In this document: piece after piece, positions 6,575-13,040 of the stretch | Numbering within the stretch: position 1 is the stretch's first letter | How the letters are laid out: every line of letters begins with the position of its first letter | DNA from: Actinomycetota bacterium | GTDB taxonomy: Bacteria > Actinomycetota > Thermoleophilia > Gaiellales > Gaiellaceae | Length of the DNA stretch: 13,398 nt | Assembly: GCA_005884155.1 (NCBI GenBank) | Contig: VAXD01000117.1 | Coordinates: 1-13,398 of the forward strand | Direction of reading: 5' to 3' | The notes under the pieces: model-generated | Told to the model about the DNA's origin: nothing | Database searches by the model: none | What the model saw: the letters and a program-made list of their open reading frames with translations, nothing else | Position numbers and translations under genes: made by a program

Positions 6575-6973
6575 ATGAAGCGGATACTTTTGGTTGTTCT
6601 CTGTGCCCTCGGCCTGTTTGCTCTCAGCGCTGCTGGAGCAGCTGCGAAGCCGGGTCACGGACGCAACGGCTTCTCCGGCACGTTCCAGTGCACCGACGGC
6701 TCGCAGGTGTCGGTCGCGCTCTCCGGGAGCGGTCGGTTCTCGGCGGCACACCTCGTACCGAGCAACGCACCGGTCGTGCCGCTCAAGCTCGACATCGTGG
6801 GCACCGAGAACGGCCAGGTCGTCTTCAGCGAACACGTCGTGAAGCATCGGACGCACCCGCGCAAGACCACCCTGACCTGCTCGGGCACGTTCACGCAGAC
6901 CGACCCGGATACAGGTCAGCCGATCACGATCACGATCGGCGTGATCGGGTTCCTGCCTCACGGTCGCCGCTAA
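6575..6973 (+). CDS. Small secreted hypothetical protein
   Basis: A 132-residue protein with a clear signal peptide (MKRILLVVLCALGLFALSA, cleavage expected after AGAAA). The mature part is rich in Gly, Thr and beta-prone residues. It contains two cysteines, in FQCTDGSQ and LTCSGTFTQ, which could form a disulfide and suggest a small extracellular beta-sandwich. AAGGAGGG lies about eight bases upstream of ATG 6575 and decides the start; an ATG at 6545 is less likely. No family was recognised. A long perfect hairpin follows the stop codon, so the gene probably ends its transcript. Confidence 0.8.
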   Translation: MKRILLVVLCALGLFALSAAGAAAKPGHGRNGFSGTFQCTDGSQVSVALSGSGRFSAAHLVPSNAPVVPLKLDIVGTENGQVVFSEHVVKHRTHPRKTTLTCSGTFTQTDPDTGQPITITIGVIGFLPHGRR

Positions 6974-6995
6974 CCGAGCACGGAAAGACCACGAA

Positions 6996-7026
6996 GCGAG
7001 AGGCGCCGGTTTCCGGCGCCTCTCGC
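6996..7026 (+). terminator. Perfect 14-bp hairpin after the secreted protein gene
   Basis: GCGAGAGGCGCCGG pairs completely with CCGGCGCCTCTCGC around a TTT loop, 22 bases after the stop at 6973. There is no T-run, but stems of this strength act as terminators in GC-rich actinobacteria. The symmetry would work on either strand. Confidence 0.7.
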
Positions 7027-7083
7027 AGTAGTGACGCCGTCTAGCAGGGTTACGGATCCGCTGCCGCGGGAACGCCGCCGGTC

Positions 7084-7227
7084 ATGCTCCTACTTCTTCT
7101 GTTGCTGGCCGCACTCGTCGCCGCTGGAGTGGTCCTCGCAGTCGTCGTCATCAAGTGGCTGTTCATCCTTGCCCTGGTAGCGGCACTCTGCTGGGTGATC
7201 GTCTTCTTCGCGCGCCGCACCGCCTAG
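7084..7227 (+). CDS. Small hydrophobic membrane protein (47 aa)
   Basis: ATG 7084 to TAG 7227 encodes 47 residues. The chain is almost wholly hydrophobic (MLLLLLLLAALVAAGVVLAV, then VVIKWLFILALVAALCWVIV) and ends FFARRTA. This gives two membrane helices split by a single Lys-Trp, with a positive C-terminus expected inside. It resembles the short 'hydrophobic proteins' annotated in many actinobacteria, whose role is unknown. No clear ribosome site is seen. Confidence 0.6.
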   Translation: MLLLLLLLAALVAAGVVLAVVVIKWLFILALVAALCWVIVFFARRTA

Positions 7228-7243
7228 GCGTCTTCTCGGCCCC

Positions 7244-7459
7244 ATGCCGTGGATCCTCAAAGGGCTTTTCATCCTGGTCAAGACCAGGAGAGGACGCGAG
7301 CTTCTCTTCGCTGTCGGGCTCGCGGCGATCGAGCTGGCTCAGGGTGATCGGGCTCGGAGGCTGTACGCAAAGGCCCGAACAAGCGTCAGTGATCACCTGA
7401 AGGCAGCAGCCGAATCGAAGAGCTGGGTCTCGCGAACCCGACTCGATCGTCTGCGCTAG
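7244..7459 (+). CDS. Small helical hypothetical protein (71 aa)
   Basis: ATG 7244 to TAG 7459 encodes 71 residues, beginning MPWILKGLFILVKTRRGREL. An N-terminal amphipathic or weakly hydrophobic helix is followed by a charged helical part (ARRLYAKARTSVSDHLKAAA) and a basic tail. It starts 16 bases after the small hydrophobic protein gene, and the two are probably cotranscribed. The sequence looks membrane-associated rather than spanning. No family was recognised and no Shine-Dalgarno site was found; the non-random amino-acid pattern is the main support. Confidence 0.55.
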   Translation: MPWILKGLFILVKTRRGRELLFAVGLAAIELAQGDRARRLYAKARTSVSDHLKAAAESKSWVSRTRLDRLR

Positions 7460-7520
7460 CCGAGGAGCCACCCGTCGCGTATCGGGTTGTCTAGGCTCGG
7501 GGCGTGACTCCAGAGGCAGC

Positions 7521-8195
7521 ATGAGGCTTCTTCTCACGTCCGCCGGCATCAAGAACGGGAGCATCCACGACGCGCTGGTCGACCTGCTAGGCAAACCGAT
7601 TGCCGAATCCAGCGCCCTCTGCATTCCCACCGCGATGTACGGGCACCCCATGGTGGGTCCTGGCGCGGGGGTATGGCGGTTCATCAGCGGCCGAGAGCCC
7701 AACTGCCCCATGTGCGAGTTGGGTTGGAAATCCTTGGGAGTGCTGGAGCTGACCGCGCTGCCCAGCATCGATGAAGAGCGTTGGGTTCCCTTGGTCCGAG
7801 AGACTGACGTCCTGCTCGCCGCGGGCGGCGATGCCTTGTATCTGTGCCACTGGATGCGGCAGTCGGGACTGGCGGACCTCTTGCCGTCGCTGCGCGAAAC
7901 GGTCTGGGTGGGACTGAGCGGCGGGAGCATGGTGATGACCCCCTGCATCGGCGACGACTTCGTCGGTTGGAAGCCGCCCACCGGTGGCGACGAAGCGCTG
8001 GGCATCGTCGATTTCTCGATCTTTCCGCACCTGGATCACGAGGACCTGCCGGACAATTCCATGGCGGACGCAGAAAAATGGGCCGCCGGTATGCCGGTGC
8101 CGGCGTACGCGATTGACGATGAGACCGCCATCCAAGTGACCGACGGCACCGTCGAAGTCGTCTCCGAGGGGCACTGGAAACGGTTCACATCGTAG
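7521..8195 (+). CDS. Peptidase E-like protein (family S51)
   Basis: A 224-residue cytosolic protein with the class I glutamine amidotransferase-like fold of S51 peptidases. The N-terminus (MRLLLTSAGIKN) matches the first strand, and LLAAGGDALYLCHWM near 95-110 is the family's GG-D/N-x-x-L region. VGLSGGSMVM holds the nucleophile-elbow serine (S133), where the family usually has G-x-S-A-G. DFSIFPHLDHEDLP near 172-185 carries the expected histidine. Family members cleave Asp-X dipeptides or, like cyanophycinase, branched Asp-Arg polymers; the substrate here is unknown. GAGG five bases upstream of ATG 7521 supports the start. The hydrolase remnant begins 13 bases after the stop. Confidence 0.85.
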   Translation: MRLLLTSAGIKNGSIHDALVDLLGKPIAESSALCIPTAMYGHPMVGPGAGVWRFISGREPNCPMCELGWKSLGVLELTALPSIDEERWVPLVRETDVLLAAGGDALYLCHWMRQSGLADLLPSLRETVWVGLSGGSMVMTPCIGDDFVGWKPPTGGDEALGIVDFSIFPHLDHEDLPDNSMADAEKWAAGMPVPAYAIDDETAIQVTDGTVEVVSEGHWKRFTS

Positions 8196-8208
8196 GCCAG
8201 AAGGGGTC

Positions 8209-8879
8209 ATGGTGAGGGTCGTGTTCGTGCATGGGGCATGCGTCAAGGACGGATCGTGGTGGTGGCATCGAACCGGTGAGCTGCTGGCCGAGCAGGGCCT
8301 CGCTAGCGAACGGGTGAGCCGACGGGTGCGCAGGGACCCGGGCTGGCCGAGGATGTCGCCTCGGTCCGGCAAGTCTTGACCGCGAGCGAAGAGCCGACCG
8401 TCGTAGTCGCCCACAGCTACGGCGGCATCGTCACCGCCGAGGCAGCTGGGGGCATCGACGCCGTGCGCCATCTGCTGCTCGTATCGATCTACCTGCCCGA
8501 GGTCGGGCATAGCCTCTCCTCGTTCGGCCGTGAAGAGCCCGCCCCATTTCTCGACATCGATCCCGAGGGCGGCACGTTCACCGTCCGGCCGGAGGCCCTG
8601 GCCGAGACGTTCCTGCAGGACTGCGATCCCGAGATCCAGCGACAGGCAATGGACAAAGCGGCACGGCAGAGCCTGGCGGTGCTCGGGCAGCCGGTGAAGT
8701 CAGCGCCCTGGCAAGACGTGCCCTCGACGTACCTCGTTTGCGCGCAAGACCAGGGCACCCCGGCCGACCGGCAACGTGAGTTCGCCGGTCGAGCAGGCAG
8801 CGTCGTGGAGCTCGACGCCGGCCACCACCCATTCCTCTCGCGGCCCACCGAGGTCCGCGACCTGATCCTCGGGCTGTGA
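8209..8879 (+). pseudogene. Alpha/beta hydrolase, frameshifted
   Basis: ATG 8209, after an AAGGGG ribosome site, encodes VVFVHGACVKDGSWWWHRTGELLAEQGLAS, the usual opening of this hydrolase family with the oxyanion HG. That frame then drifts into Arg-rich nonsense and stops at 8379. The rest of the protein is in another frame from about 8310: GPGLAEDVASVRQVL, then the nucleophile elbow AHSYGGIV, the acid in YLVCAQDQG and the histidine in LDAGHHPF, ending at 8879. Relatives have about eight to nine residues more between the two parts (an AVALPSCGE-like stretch), so a small out-of-frame deletion near 8307-8325 is the simplest cause. The catalytic triad is intact in the second part, but without the N-terminal strand the fold should fail. 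It may be a real pseudogene or an assembly error. Confidence 0.75.
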
Positions 8880-8948
8880 CGGCGACCGCCGAAATCTCGA
8901 CCGCGTAGAGCCTAGCCGGTGCATCGCACCAGAGGCATCACGAATGGG

Positions 8949-9968
8949 CTAGAGCGCCAGCCCCTCTGCGCGCATCGCTCGGCGGTAAGCGACCGCGACC
9001 GCGTCGAACTTCAGATGTAGCTCCGCGGCGAGGTCGAACGGCACCTGCTCGGGGCGCTGGGACTCGACGACGCGCTTGTCCTGGTCGAAGATCACGTCCT
9101 CGAAATCGCGCAGCACCTTGTCTGGCTGCTCGAAGTTGTAGTTCCGCCCGATGCGCAGAAAGCCCTTGCAACGGTCCTCGCGCACCGGTTGGGAGGCAAA
9201 GAAGTACAGCATCCCCTCATCGCCGCCCCAACCCAGGCGGAGCACGATCGTGTAGGGGAGGTGCAGCTCGTAGCGGCTGCGCCGCTCTGGCGTCTGCATG
9301 TCCTCGTTCGCGAAGACGGGGAAGTCGTCGGTGTTCGGCGCCTCAGGCCGAACGATCTCGTAGCGAAGGACGCTCCCCTCGGTTCGCACCTCGTGGTTCG
9401 GCACCTCAGGCCGCTCAGGATCGCCAAGCAGCCCCGGGTGCACGAAGGGGAAGTGGCCGAAGTCGGTGAAGTTCTCCACCTGGCGCGAGGCGTCGCAGCG
9501 CCACTCGTACGGGCCACACGACACCGTCCGCCATGCCTCCGACTCGAGCTCCGGAACGGCCGGCAACGGTAGCCGTGGCTCCTCGAGCGCAGCCCACAGG
9601 AGGCCGAAGCGCTCGACGGCCTCGTGTCGCGTCGCACGCGCCTTCGCCGGCACGCGCCTCGGGTCGGCGAGTTGCGGGATCGCCGTGCAGGCACCGCTCG
9701 CCGCGTAGCGCCAGCCGTGGTACGGGCAGACGATCTCGTCGCCTTCGACCGTTCCAAGCGACAGCGCCGTCCCGCGGTGGATGCAAAGGTCGGAGAAGAC
9801 GTGCGCGGTTCCGGCGGAGTCGCGCCAGACGACCAGCGGCTCGCCGAGCAGCTCGACCGGAACCGGAACTTCGGAGACGTCCTCCGAGTACGCCACCGGG
9901 TGCCAGCAGGAGCGGAGCGCGGGATGGTTGCCGCGCGCCGAGGGCGACTCGGTATGAGCCGCCGTCAG
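8949..9968 (-). CDS. Rieske non-heme iron oxygenase (PaO/VanA type), CTG start proposed
   Basis: The reading frame gives 339 residues from CTG 9968. The Rieske [2Fe-2S] site is C62-x-H64 and C81-x2-H84 (CIHRG, CPYHGW). The mononuclear iron site is D169, H172 and H177 in NFTDFGHFPFVH. The C-terminus (VVESQRPEQVPFDLAAELH) is typical of the pheophorbide a oxygenase/vanillate demethylase group. These enzymes hydroxylate or demethylate aromatic substrates with electrons from a separate reductase. No ATG, GTG or TTG lies in frame before the conserved SCWHPVAYS segment. CTG at 9968 overlaps the mqnA stop as CTGA and has GAGG seven bases upstream; GTG 9896 would cut the conserved N-terminus. Last gene of the quinone operon, so quinone or aromatic tailoring is possible but unproven. 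Confidence 0.88.
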   Translation of the reverse strand: MTAAHTESPSARGNHPALRSCWHPVAYSEDVSEVPVPVELLGEPLVVWRDSAGTAHVFSDLCIHRGTALSLGTVEGDEIVCPYHGWRYAASGACTAIPQLADPRRVPAKARATRHEAVERFGLLWAALEEPRLPLPAVPELESEAWRTVSCGPYEWRCDASRQVENFTDFGHFPFVHPGLLGDPERPEVPNHEVRTEGSVLRYEIVRPEAPNTDDFPVFANEDMQTPERRSRYELHLPYTIVLRLGWGGDEGMLYFFASQPVREDRCKGFLRIGRNYNFEQPDKVLRDFEDVIFDQDKRVVESQRPEQVPFDLAAELHLKFDAVAVAYRRAMRAEGLAL

Positions 9969-10729
9969 ACCGTTGCCTCGGCGCGGGCGACGAAGCGGAG
10001 CTCCGGGACCTCGTCGAGCTCGCCGACGTCTCGAGCCAGCTCGAGGAACGTGAGCAGTCCGGCTCGTTCGCGCGGGCCGAAGCGATAGCGGAGCTTCTCG
10101 AAGTAGCGCGCCAGGAAGCCGGCCGGATAGCCGTAGCGCTCGCTCGAGTCGTACGCCAGCTGCTCGGGCTCGGCGCGGGCGGTGCGGACCGACTCGACCA
10201 GCGCGGTCTCCAGCTCCAGCAGGCCGGGCGGGAGCGGCTCGGCGCACGCCCAGACGGCGAAGACCATCGGCAGGCCTGTGCGCTCGAGCCAGAGGCGGCC
10301 GAGGTCGTGGTGCGGCGTCGGGTCCTCGAAGGCGCTCTTGAGCGCGGCGTCGCCGATCAACAGCTTCGCGTCGGCCTCCTCTCCGAGCGGGACGTGGTGC
10401 GCCTCGGGCAGCAGCACCTTCGTCAGCACGACGGAGGTCGCGCTCTCGGGGGTGACCGCGACCGTGCGCACCTGCTCGAGCGGCTTGCGCGCGACGAGCT
10501 GGATCGAGTCGACTGCGCCCTCGGAAGAGACGCAGAGCCGCGGCAGCAGCCGCAACCGGTCGGCGTGGCGTGCGTACTCGATCGACGAGATGGGCGCGAG
10601 GTCGAGCTCTCCGTTGAGGAGCCGCGCGTTCAGGTCGGTGGGCACGCCCTGCACCTCGTCCACCTCGGCGTCGAGCCGGTAGAAGACCGGCGCCATGTTC
10701 ACGTAGGAGATGCGCCCGAGGCGGATCAT
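9965..10729 (-). CDS. mqnA: Chorismate dehydratase (futalosine pathway)
   Basis: A 254-residue protein of the MqnA/MqnD periplasmic-binding-like fold. Motifs run in the family order: RISYVNMAPVFYRL, GVPTDLNARLLNGELDLAPISSIEYA, LLPRLCVSSEGAVDSIQL, TVAVTPESATSVVLTK, KLLIGDAAL, DLGRLWLERTGLPMVFAVWA. SSIEYA and LLIGDAAL with TGLP-x-VFA-x-W favour MqnA over MqnD. MqnA dehydrates chorismate to 3-enolpyruvylbenzoate, the entry step of futalosine menaquinone synthesis, in the cytosol. ATG 10729 follows GAAGGGG at four bases. The stop overlaps the proposed CTG start of the Rieske gene by four bases, indicating coupled translation. Its presence with polyprenyl synthase, MenG and UbiX on the same strand is strong support for the pathway. 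Confidence 0.92.
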   Translation of the reverse strand: MIRLGRISYVNMAPVFYRLDAEVDEVQGVPTDLNARLLNGELDLAPISSIEYARHADRLRLLPRLCVSSEGAVDSIQLVARKPLEQVRTVAVTPESATSVVLTKVLLPEAHHVPLGEEADAKLLIGDAALKSAFEDPTPHHDLGRLWLERTGLPMVFAVWACAEPLPPGLLELETALVESVRTARAEPEQLAYDSSERYGYPAGFLARYFEKLRYRFGPRERAGLLTFLELARDVGELDEVPELRFVARAEATV

Positions 10730-10746
10730 TTGGCCCCTTCGGACAC

Positions 10747-10767
10747 GTCCGGGGTCTGACCCCGGAC
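10747..10767. repeat. Perfect palindrome, 8-bp arms, in the mqnA leader
   Basis: GTCCGGGG and CCCCGGAC flank a five-base TCTGA loop. On the minus strand the core reads GGGGTCAGACCCC, a motif that I recall seeing dispersed as a short palindromic repeat in several bacterial genomes. It sits between the polyprenyl synthase stop and the mqnA ribosome site. It could be a REP-like unit, a partial terminator or an RNA processing site. Only one copy is present in this window. Confidence 0.6.
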
Positions 10768-10793
10768 ATGGCTCTTGGCTGTGGAAAGCGTCG

Positions 10794-11702
10794 TCACGAC
10801 TCTCGGTCCACGACGGCGTCGGTCAGGGCCTCGAGCTCCTCGCGGCGACCGTGGCCGTCGAGGCAGTCGCGGGCTCGGCGGGCGTAGTCGAGGGCGACCA
10901 CCCGCGCGCGGTCGAGGGCGCCGGTCTCGGCGACGCGGATCAGGGCGCCGTCGAGCTCGCCGCCGCCCAGGGCGCGGCGCACCGACTCGTCCTCGCGGGC
11001 GGCGAGGATCAGCGGGAGCGTCGGCGTGCCTTCGCGGAGGTCGGTGCCGGCGATCTTGCCGGTCTCGATCGTTTCGCCGGTGCAGTCGAGGATGTCGTCC
11101 GCGATCTGGAACGCGATTCCGAGCGAGAGGCCGAACTCGCCGAGCCCGCGGTTGCCGCCGCTGCCGAGCAGGCACGCGGCCTCGAACAGCTTCCCCGTCT
11201 TGAGCGCGCAGCGCTCGAGGTAACTCTCGACGCTCGTTTCGGGGTCGTGCGTCTGCGCGCGCTGGAGCGCCTCGCCCCGCGCGAGCGCGAGCGTCGCGCC
11301 CGCCAGGACGCTGACCGCGGCGTGGTCGCCGGTGCCCGCCAGCTCCGCGAACGCGCGGGCGAAGAGGTAGTCGCCGGCCGCCCTCGCCGCGGCAGGCCCG
11401 TGGCTCGCCCACGCTGCGGCGCGGCCGCGGCGGTACTCGGCCCGGTCGATCAGGTCGTCGTGGACGAGCGTCGCCGTGTGGACGAGCTCGACGGCCGCGC
11501 CCGCAGCGAGGGCATCGGACCCGGGCGGCGCTGTCAGGAACACGAGCAGCGGCCGCAGTCGCTTCCCTCCGGCGGCCAGCGCCTCGGCGCCGACTGTGGC
11601 GACCGTGCCCGGACACGCCTCGACCGCGGCCGACAGCCGCTCCTCGAGCCCCTCCTGATACTCGTCGAGCCCGGGCGTCTCGCGGATCGTCGCGAGGCTC
11701 AT
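10794..11702 (-). CDS. Polyprenyl diphosphate synthase (menaquinone side chain)
   Basis: A 302-residue trans-prenyltransferase. It has the substrate-binding GGKRLRPLLV near 45-54, the first aspartate-rich motif HDDLID (D82, D83, D86) and the second DDILD (D202, D203, D206), plus KTGKLFEAA between them. These bind magnesium and the allylic and isopentenyl diphosphates. The residue five before the first motif is Ala (A77), a small residue that fits long-chain products, so a heptaprenyl to nonaprenyl chain for menaquinone is the likely product; the exact length cannot be read. The gene lies between menG and mqnA on the same strand, the classic setting of hepT/ispB-like genes. The ribosome site (GAGCGGGA) is modest, and a perfect hairpin lies about ten bases upstream of the start. 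Confidence 0.9.
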   Translation of the reverse strand: MSLATIRETPGLDEYQEGLEERLSAAVEACPGTVATVGAEALAAGGKRLRPLLVFLTAPPGSDALAAGAAVELVHTATLVHDDLIDRAEYRRGRAAAWASHGPAAARAAGDYLFARAFAELAGTGDHAAVSVLAGATLALARGEALQRAQTHDPETSVESYLERCALKTGKLFEAACLLGSGGNRGLGEFGLSLGIAFQIADDILDCTGETIETGKIAGTDLREGTPTLPLILAAREDESVRRALGGGELDGALIRVAETGALDRARVVALDYARRARDCLDGHGRREELEALTDAVVDRES

Positions 11703-11712
11703 TCCCGCTCAC

Positions 11713-11733
11713 GGCGCCGACAAAGTCGGCGCC
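11713..11733. repeat. Perfect hairpin, 9-bp arms, in front of the polyprenyl synthase gene
   Basis: GGCGCCGAC and GTCGGCGCC flank a three-base loop (AAA on the plus strand, TTT on the minus). It lies between the menG stop (11767) and the polyprenyl synthase ATG (11702). It may be an attenuating terminator, an mRNA-stability element or a dyad-symmetric operator. No T-run follows on the minus strand. Confidence 0.6.
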
Positions 11734-11766
11734 TTCGCTCCCTGATGAGCTCCGTCGAGCCTACGC

Positions 11767-12444
11767 TCATTTGGCTACCCCGGTGTGCAGCGCGACGATC
11801 CCGCCGGCGAAGCGCCGGTAGCGCACGTCCTCGAAGCCGGCCGTCCGCAGCAGCTCCGCCAGGCCCTCGGGCCCCGGAAATCGGCGAACCGACGCAGGCA
11901 GGTACGTGTACGCCGACCCGCCGGGCAGCACCCGTCCGAGCAGCGGCACGACGCGGTCGAACCAGAGCCGGTAGAACGGCGCCAGCAACCCGCGCGGCTG
12001 CGTGATCTCGAGGATCCCGAGCCGCCCGCCCGGGCGCAGCACCCGCCGCAGCTCGCGCAGGCCGCCCTCGAGGTCGGCGAGGTTGCGGACGCCGAACCCG
12101 ACCGTGGCCGCATCGAACGACGCATCCTCGAACGGCAGCGCCAGCGCGTCGCCCTGCACCCACTCCACGGCCGACGACTTCTGCCGCGCCCGCTCGAGCA
12201 TCCGCTCGGAGAAGTCGAGCCCGGTCACGACTCCGCCGGCGCGCAGGCAGGCGAGCGCGAGGTCGCCGGTACCGCAGCAGGAGTCAAGTACGCGGTCGCC
12301 CGGCCGCACGACCGCCGCCGCGGTCTCCGCGCGCCAGCGCCCGTCGAGCCCGGCCGTCATCACCCGGTTCATCCCGTCGTAGACCGGCGCGATCCGGTCG
12401 AACATCGCCCGGACGCCGTCCGCCGGAAGGGTGCCCGCCCGCAC
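11767..12444 (-). CDS. menG: Demethylmenaquinone methyltransferase
   Basis: A 225-residue class I methyltransferase of the UbiE/MenG family. The N-terminal VRAMFDRIAPVYDGMNRVMT matches the UbiE signature (FD-x-IA-x-YD-x-MN). VLDSCCGTGDLALACL is SAM motif I, followed by VTGLDFSERML, FDAATVGFGVRNLAD and LRELRRVLRPGGRLGILEITQP, all characteristic. It methylates demethylmenaquinone to menaquinone at the membrane face. GTG 12444 is chosen because AGGAG lies five bases upstream; GTG 12450, which overlaps the ubiX stop as GTGA, is the alternative and adds two residues. Either way translation is coupled to ubiX. The sequence reads cleanly to the stop. Confidence 0.93.
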   Translation of the reverse strand: MRAGTLPADGVRAMFDRIAPVYDGMNRVMTAGLDGRWRAETAAAVVRPGDRVLDSCCGTGDLALACLRAGGVVTGLDFSERMLERARQKSSAVEWVQGDALALPFEDASFDAATVGFGVRNLADLEGGLRELRRVLRPGGRLGILEITQPRGLLAPFYRLWFDRVVPLLGRVLPGGSAYTYLPASVRRFPGPEGLAELLRTAGFEDVRYRRFAGGIVALHTGVAK

Positions 12445-12446
12445 CG

Positions 12447-13037
12447 TCACTCCTGGCCCCACCGGCGGACGAGCTCGTGCGAGAGCCCGAGCTGGTCGAG
12501 GCAGCGCCCGACGATGAAGTCCACGAGATCGCCCACCGCCTCGGCGCCGTGGTAGAAGCCGGGCGCGAGGAAGAGCACGGTCGCGCCCGCCTGCTTGACG
12601 CGGAGCATGTTCTCGAGGTGGATCAGCGAGAGCGGCGTCTCGCGCGGGCAGAGGACGAGCTTGCGCTCCTCCTTCAAAGCGACGCTCGCGGCCCGCTGGA
12701 TCAGGTTCGACATCGCGCCGGAGGCGATCGTCCCGAGCGTGCCCATCGAGCACGGGCAGATCACGTACGCGTCGACCTTCGCCGAGCCGCTCGCGTAGGG
12801 CGCGTGCCAGTCGCGCTCGTCGTAGAGCGTGACGGCGTCGCGCACCGGCTCGGTCAGCCGCGCAAGCGTTTCGTCAGGCGAGAGCTGCGCGTCGCCGTAG
12901 AGCTCCGTCGCGACCACCTCGACTCCCGCACGCGACGCACAGAGCCCGATCTCACAGCCCGCCTCGCCGAGCGCCTCGAGCAACCGCGCCGCGTACGGCG
13001 CCCCCGACGCGCCCGTGATGCCGAGGAAGAGGTGCAC
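12447..13037 (-). CDS. ubiX: UbiX-family flavin prenyltransferase
   Basis: A 196-residue flavoprotein. GITGASGAPYAARLLEAL (GASG at residues 9-12) is the FMN-binding start. CPCSMGTLGTIASGAMSNLIQRAA, ALKEERKLVLCPRETPLS and IHLENMLRVKQAG follow in the UbiX/Pad1 order. UbiX makes prenylated FMN from dimethylallyl phosphate for UbiD-type decarboxylases. In futalosine organisms a UbiD-type enzyme with this cofactor removes the naphthoate carboxyl group, so the gene fits the operon; no UbiD is in this window. The GTG at 13037 is preceded by AAGGCGG seven bases away, inside the end of the cytochrome gene, and three bases separate the two genes. Confidence 0.92.
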   Translation of the reverse strand: MHLFLGITGASGAPYAARLLEALGEAGCEIGLCASRAGVEVVATELYGDAQLSPDETLARLTEPVRDAVTLYDERDWHAPYASGSAKVDAYVICPCSMGTLGTIASGAMSNLIQRAASVALKEERKLVLCPRETPLSLIHLENMLRVKQAGATVLFLAPGFYHGAEAVGDLVDFIVGRCLDQLGLSHELVRRWGQE

Positions 13038-13040
13038 GTG

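Noticed and set aside
8918..8930. GGTGC-ATC-GCACC inverted repeat between the convergent hydrolase and Rieske genes
   Set aside because: Only five base pairs and no T-run on either strand; too weak to call a bidirectional terminator.
9533..10759. Long plus-strand frame opposite the Rieske and mqnA genes
   Set aside because: Arg/Ala-rich with no recognisable motif; the minus strand carries well-conserved enzymes over the same bases.
10710..12005. 431-codon plus-strand frame opposite the polyprenyl synthase and menG genes
   Set aside because: Typical antisense shadow of high-GC coding sequence, and the minus strand has both aspartate-rich motifs and the UbiE signature.
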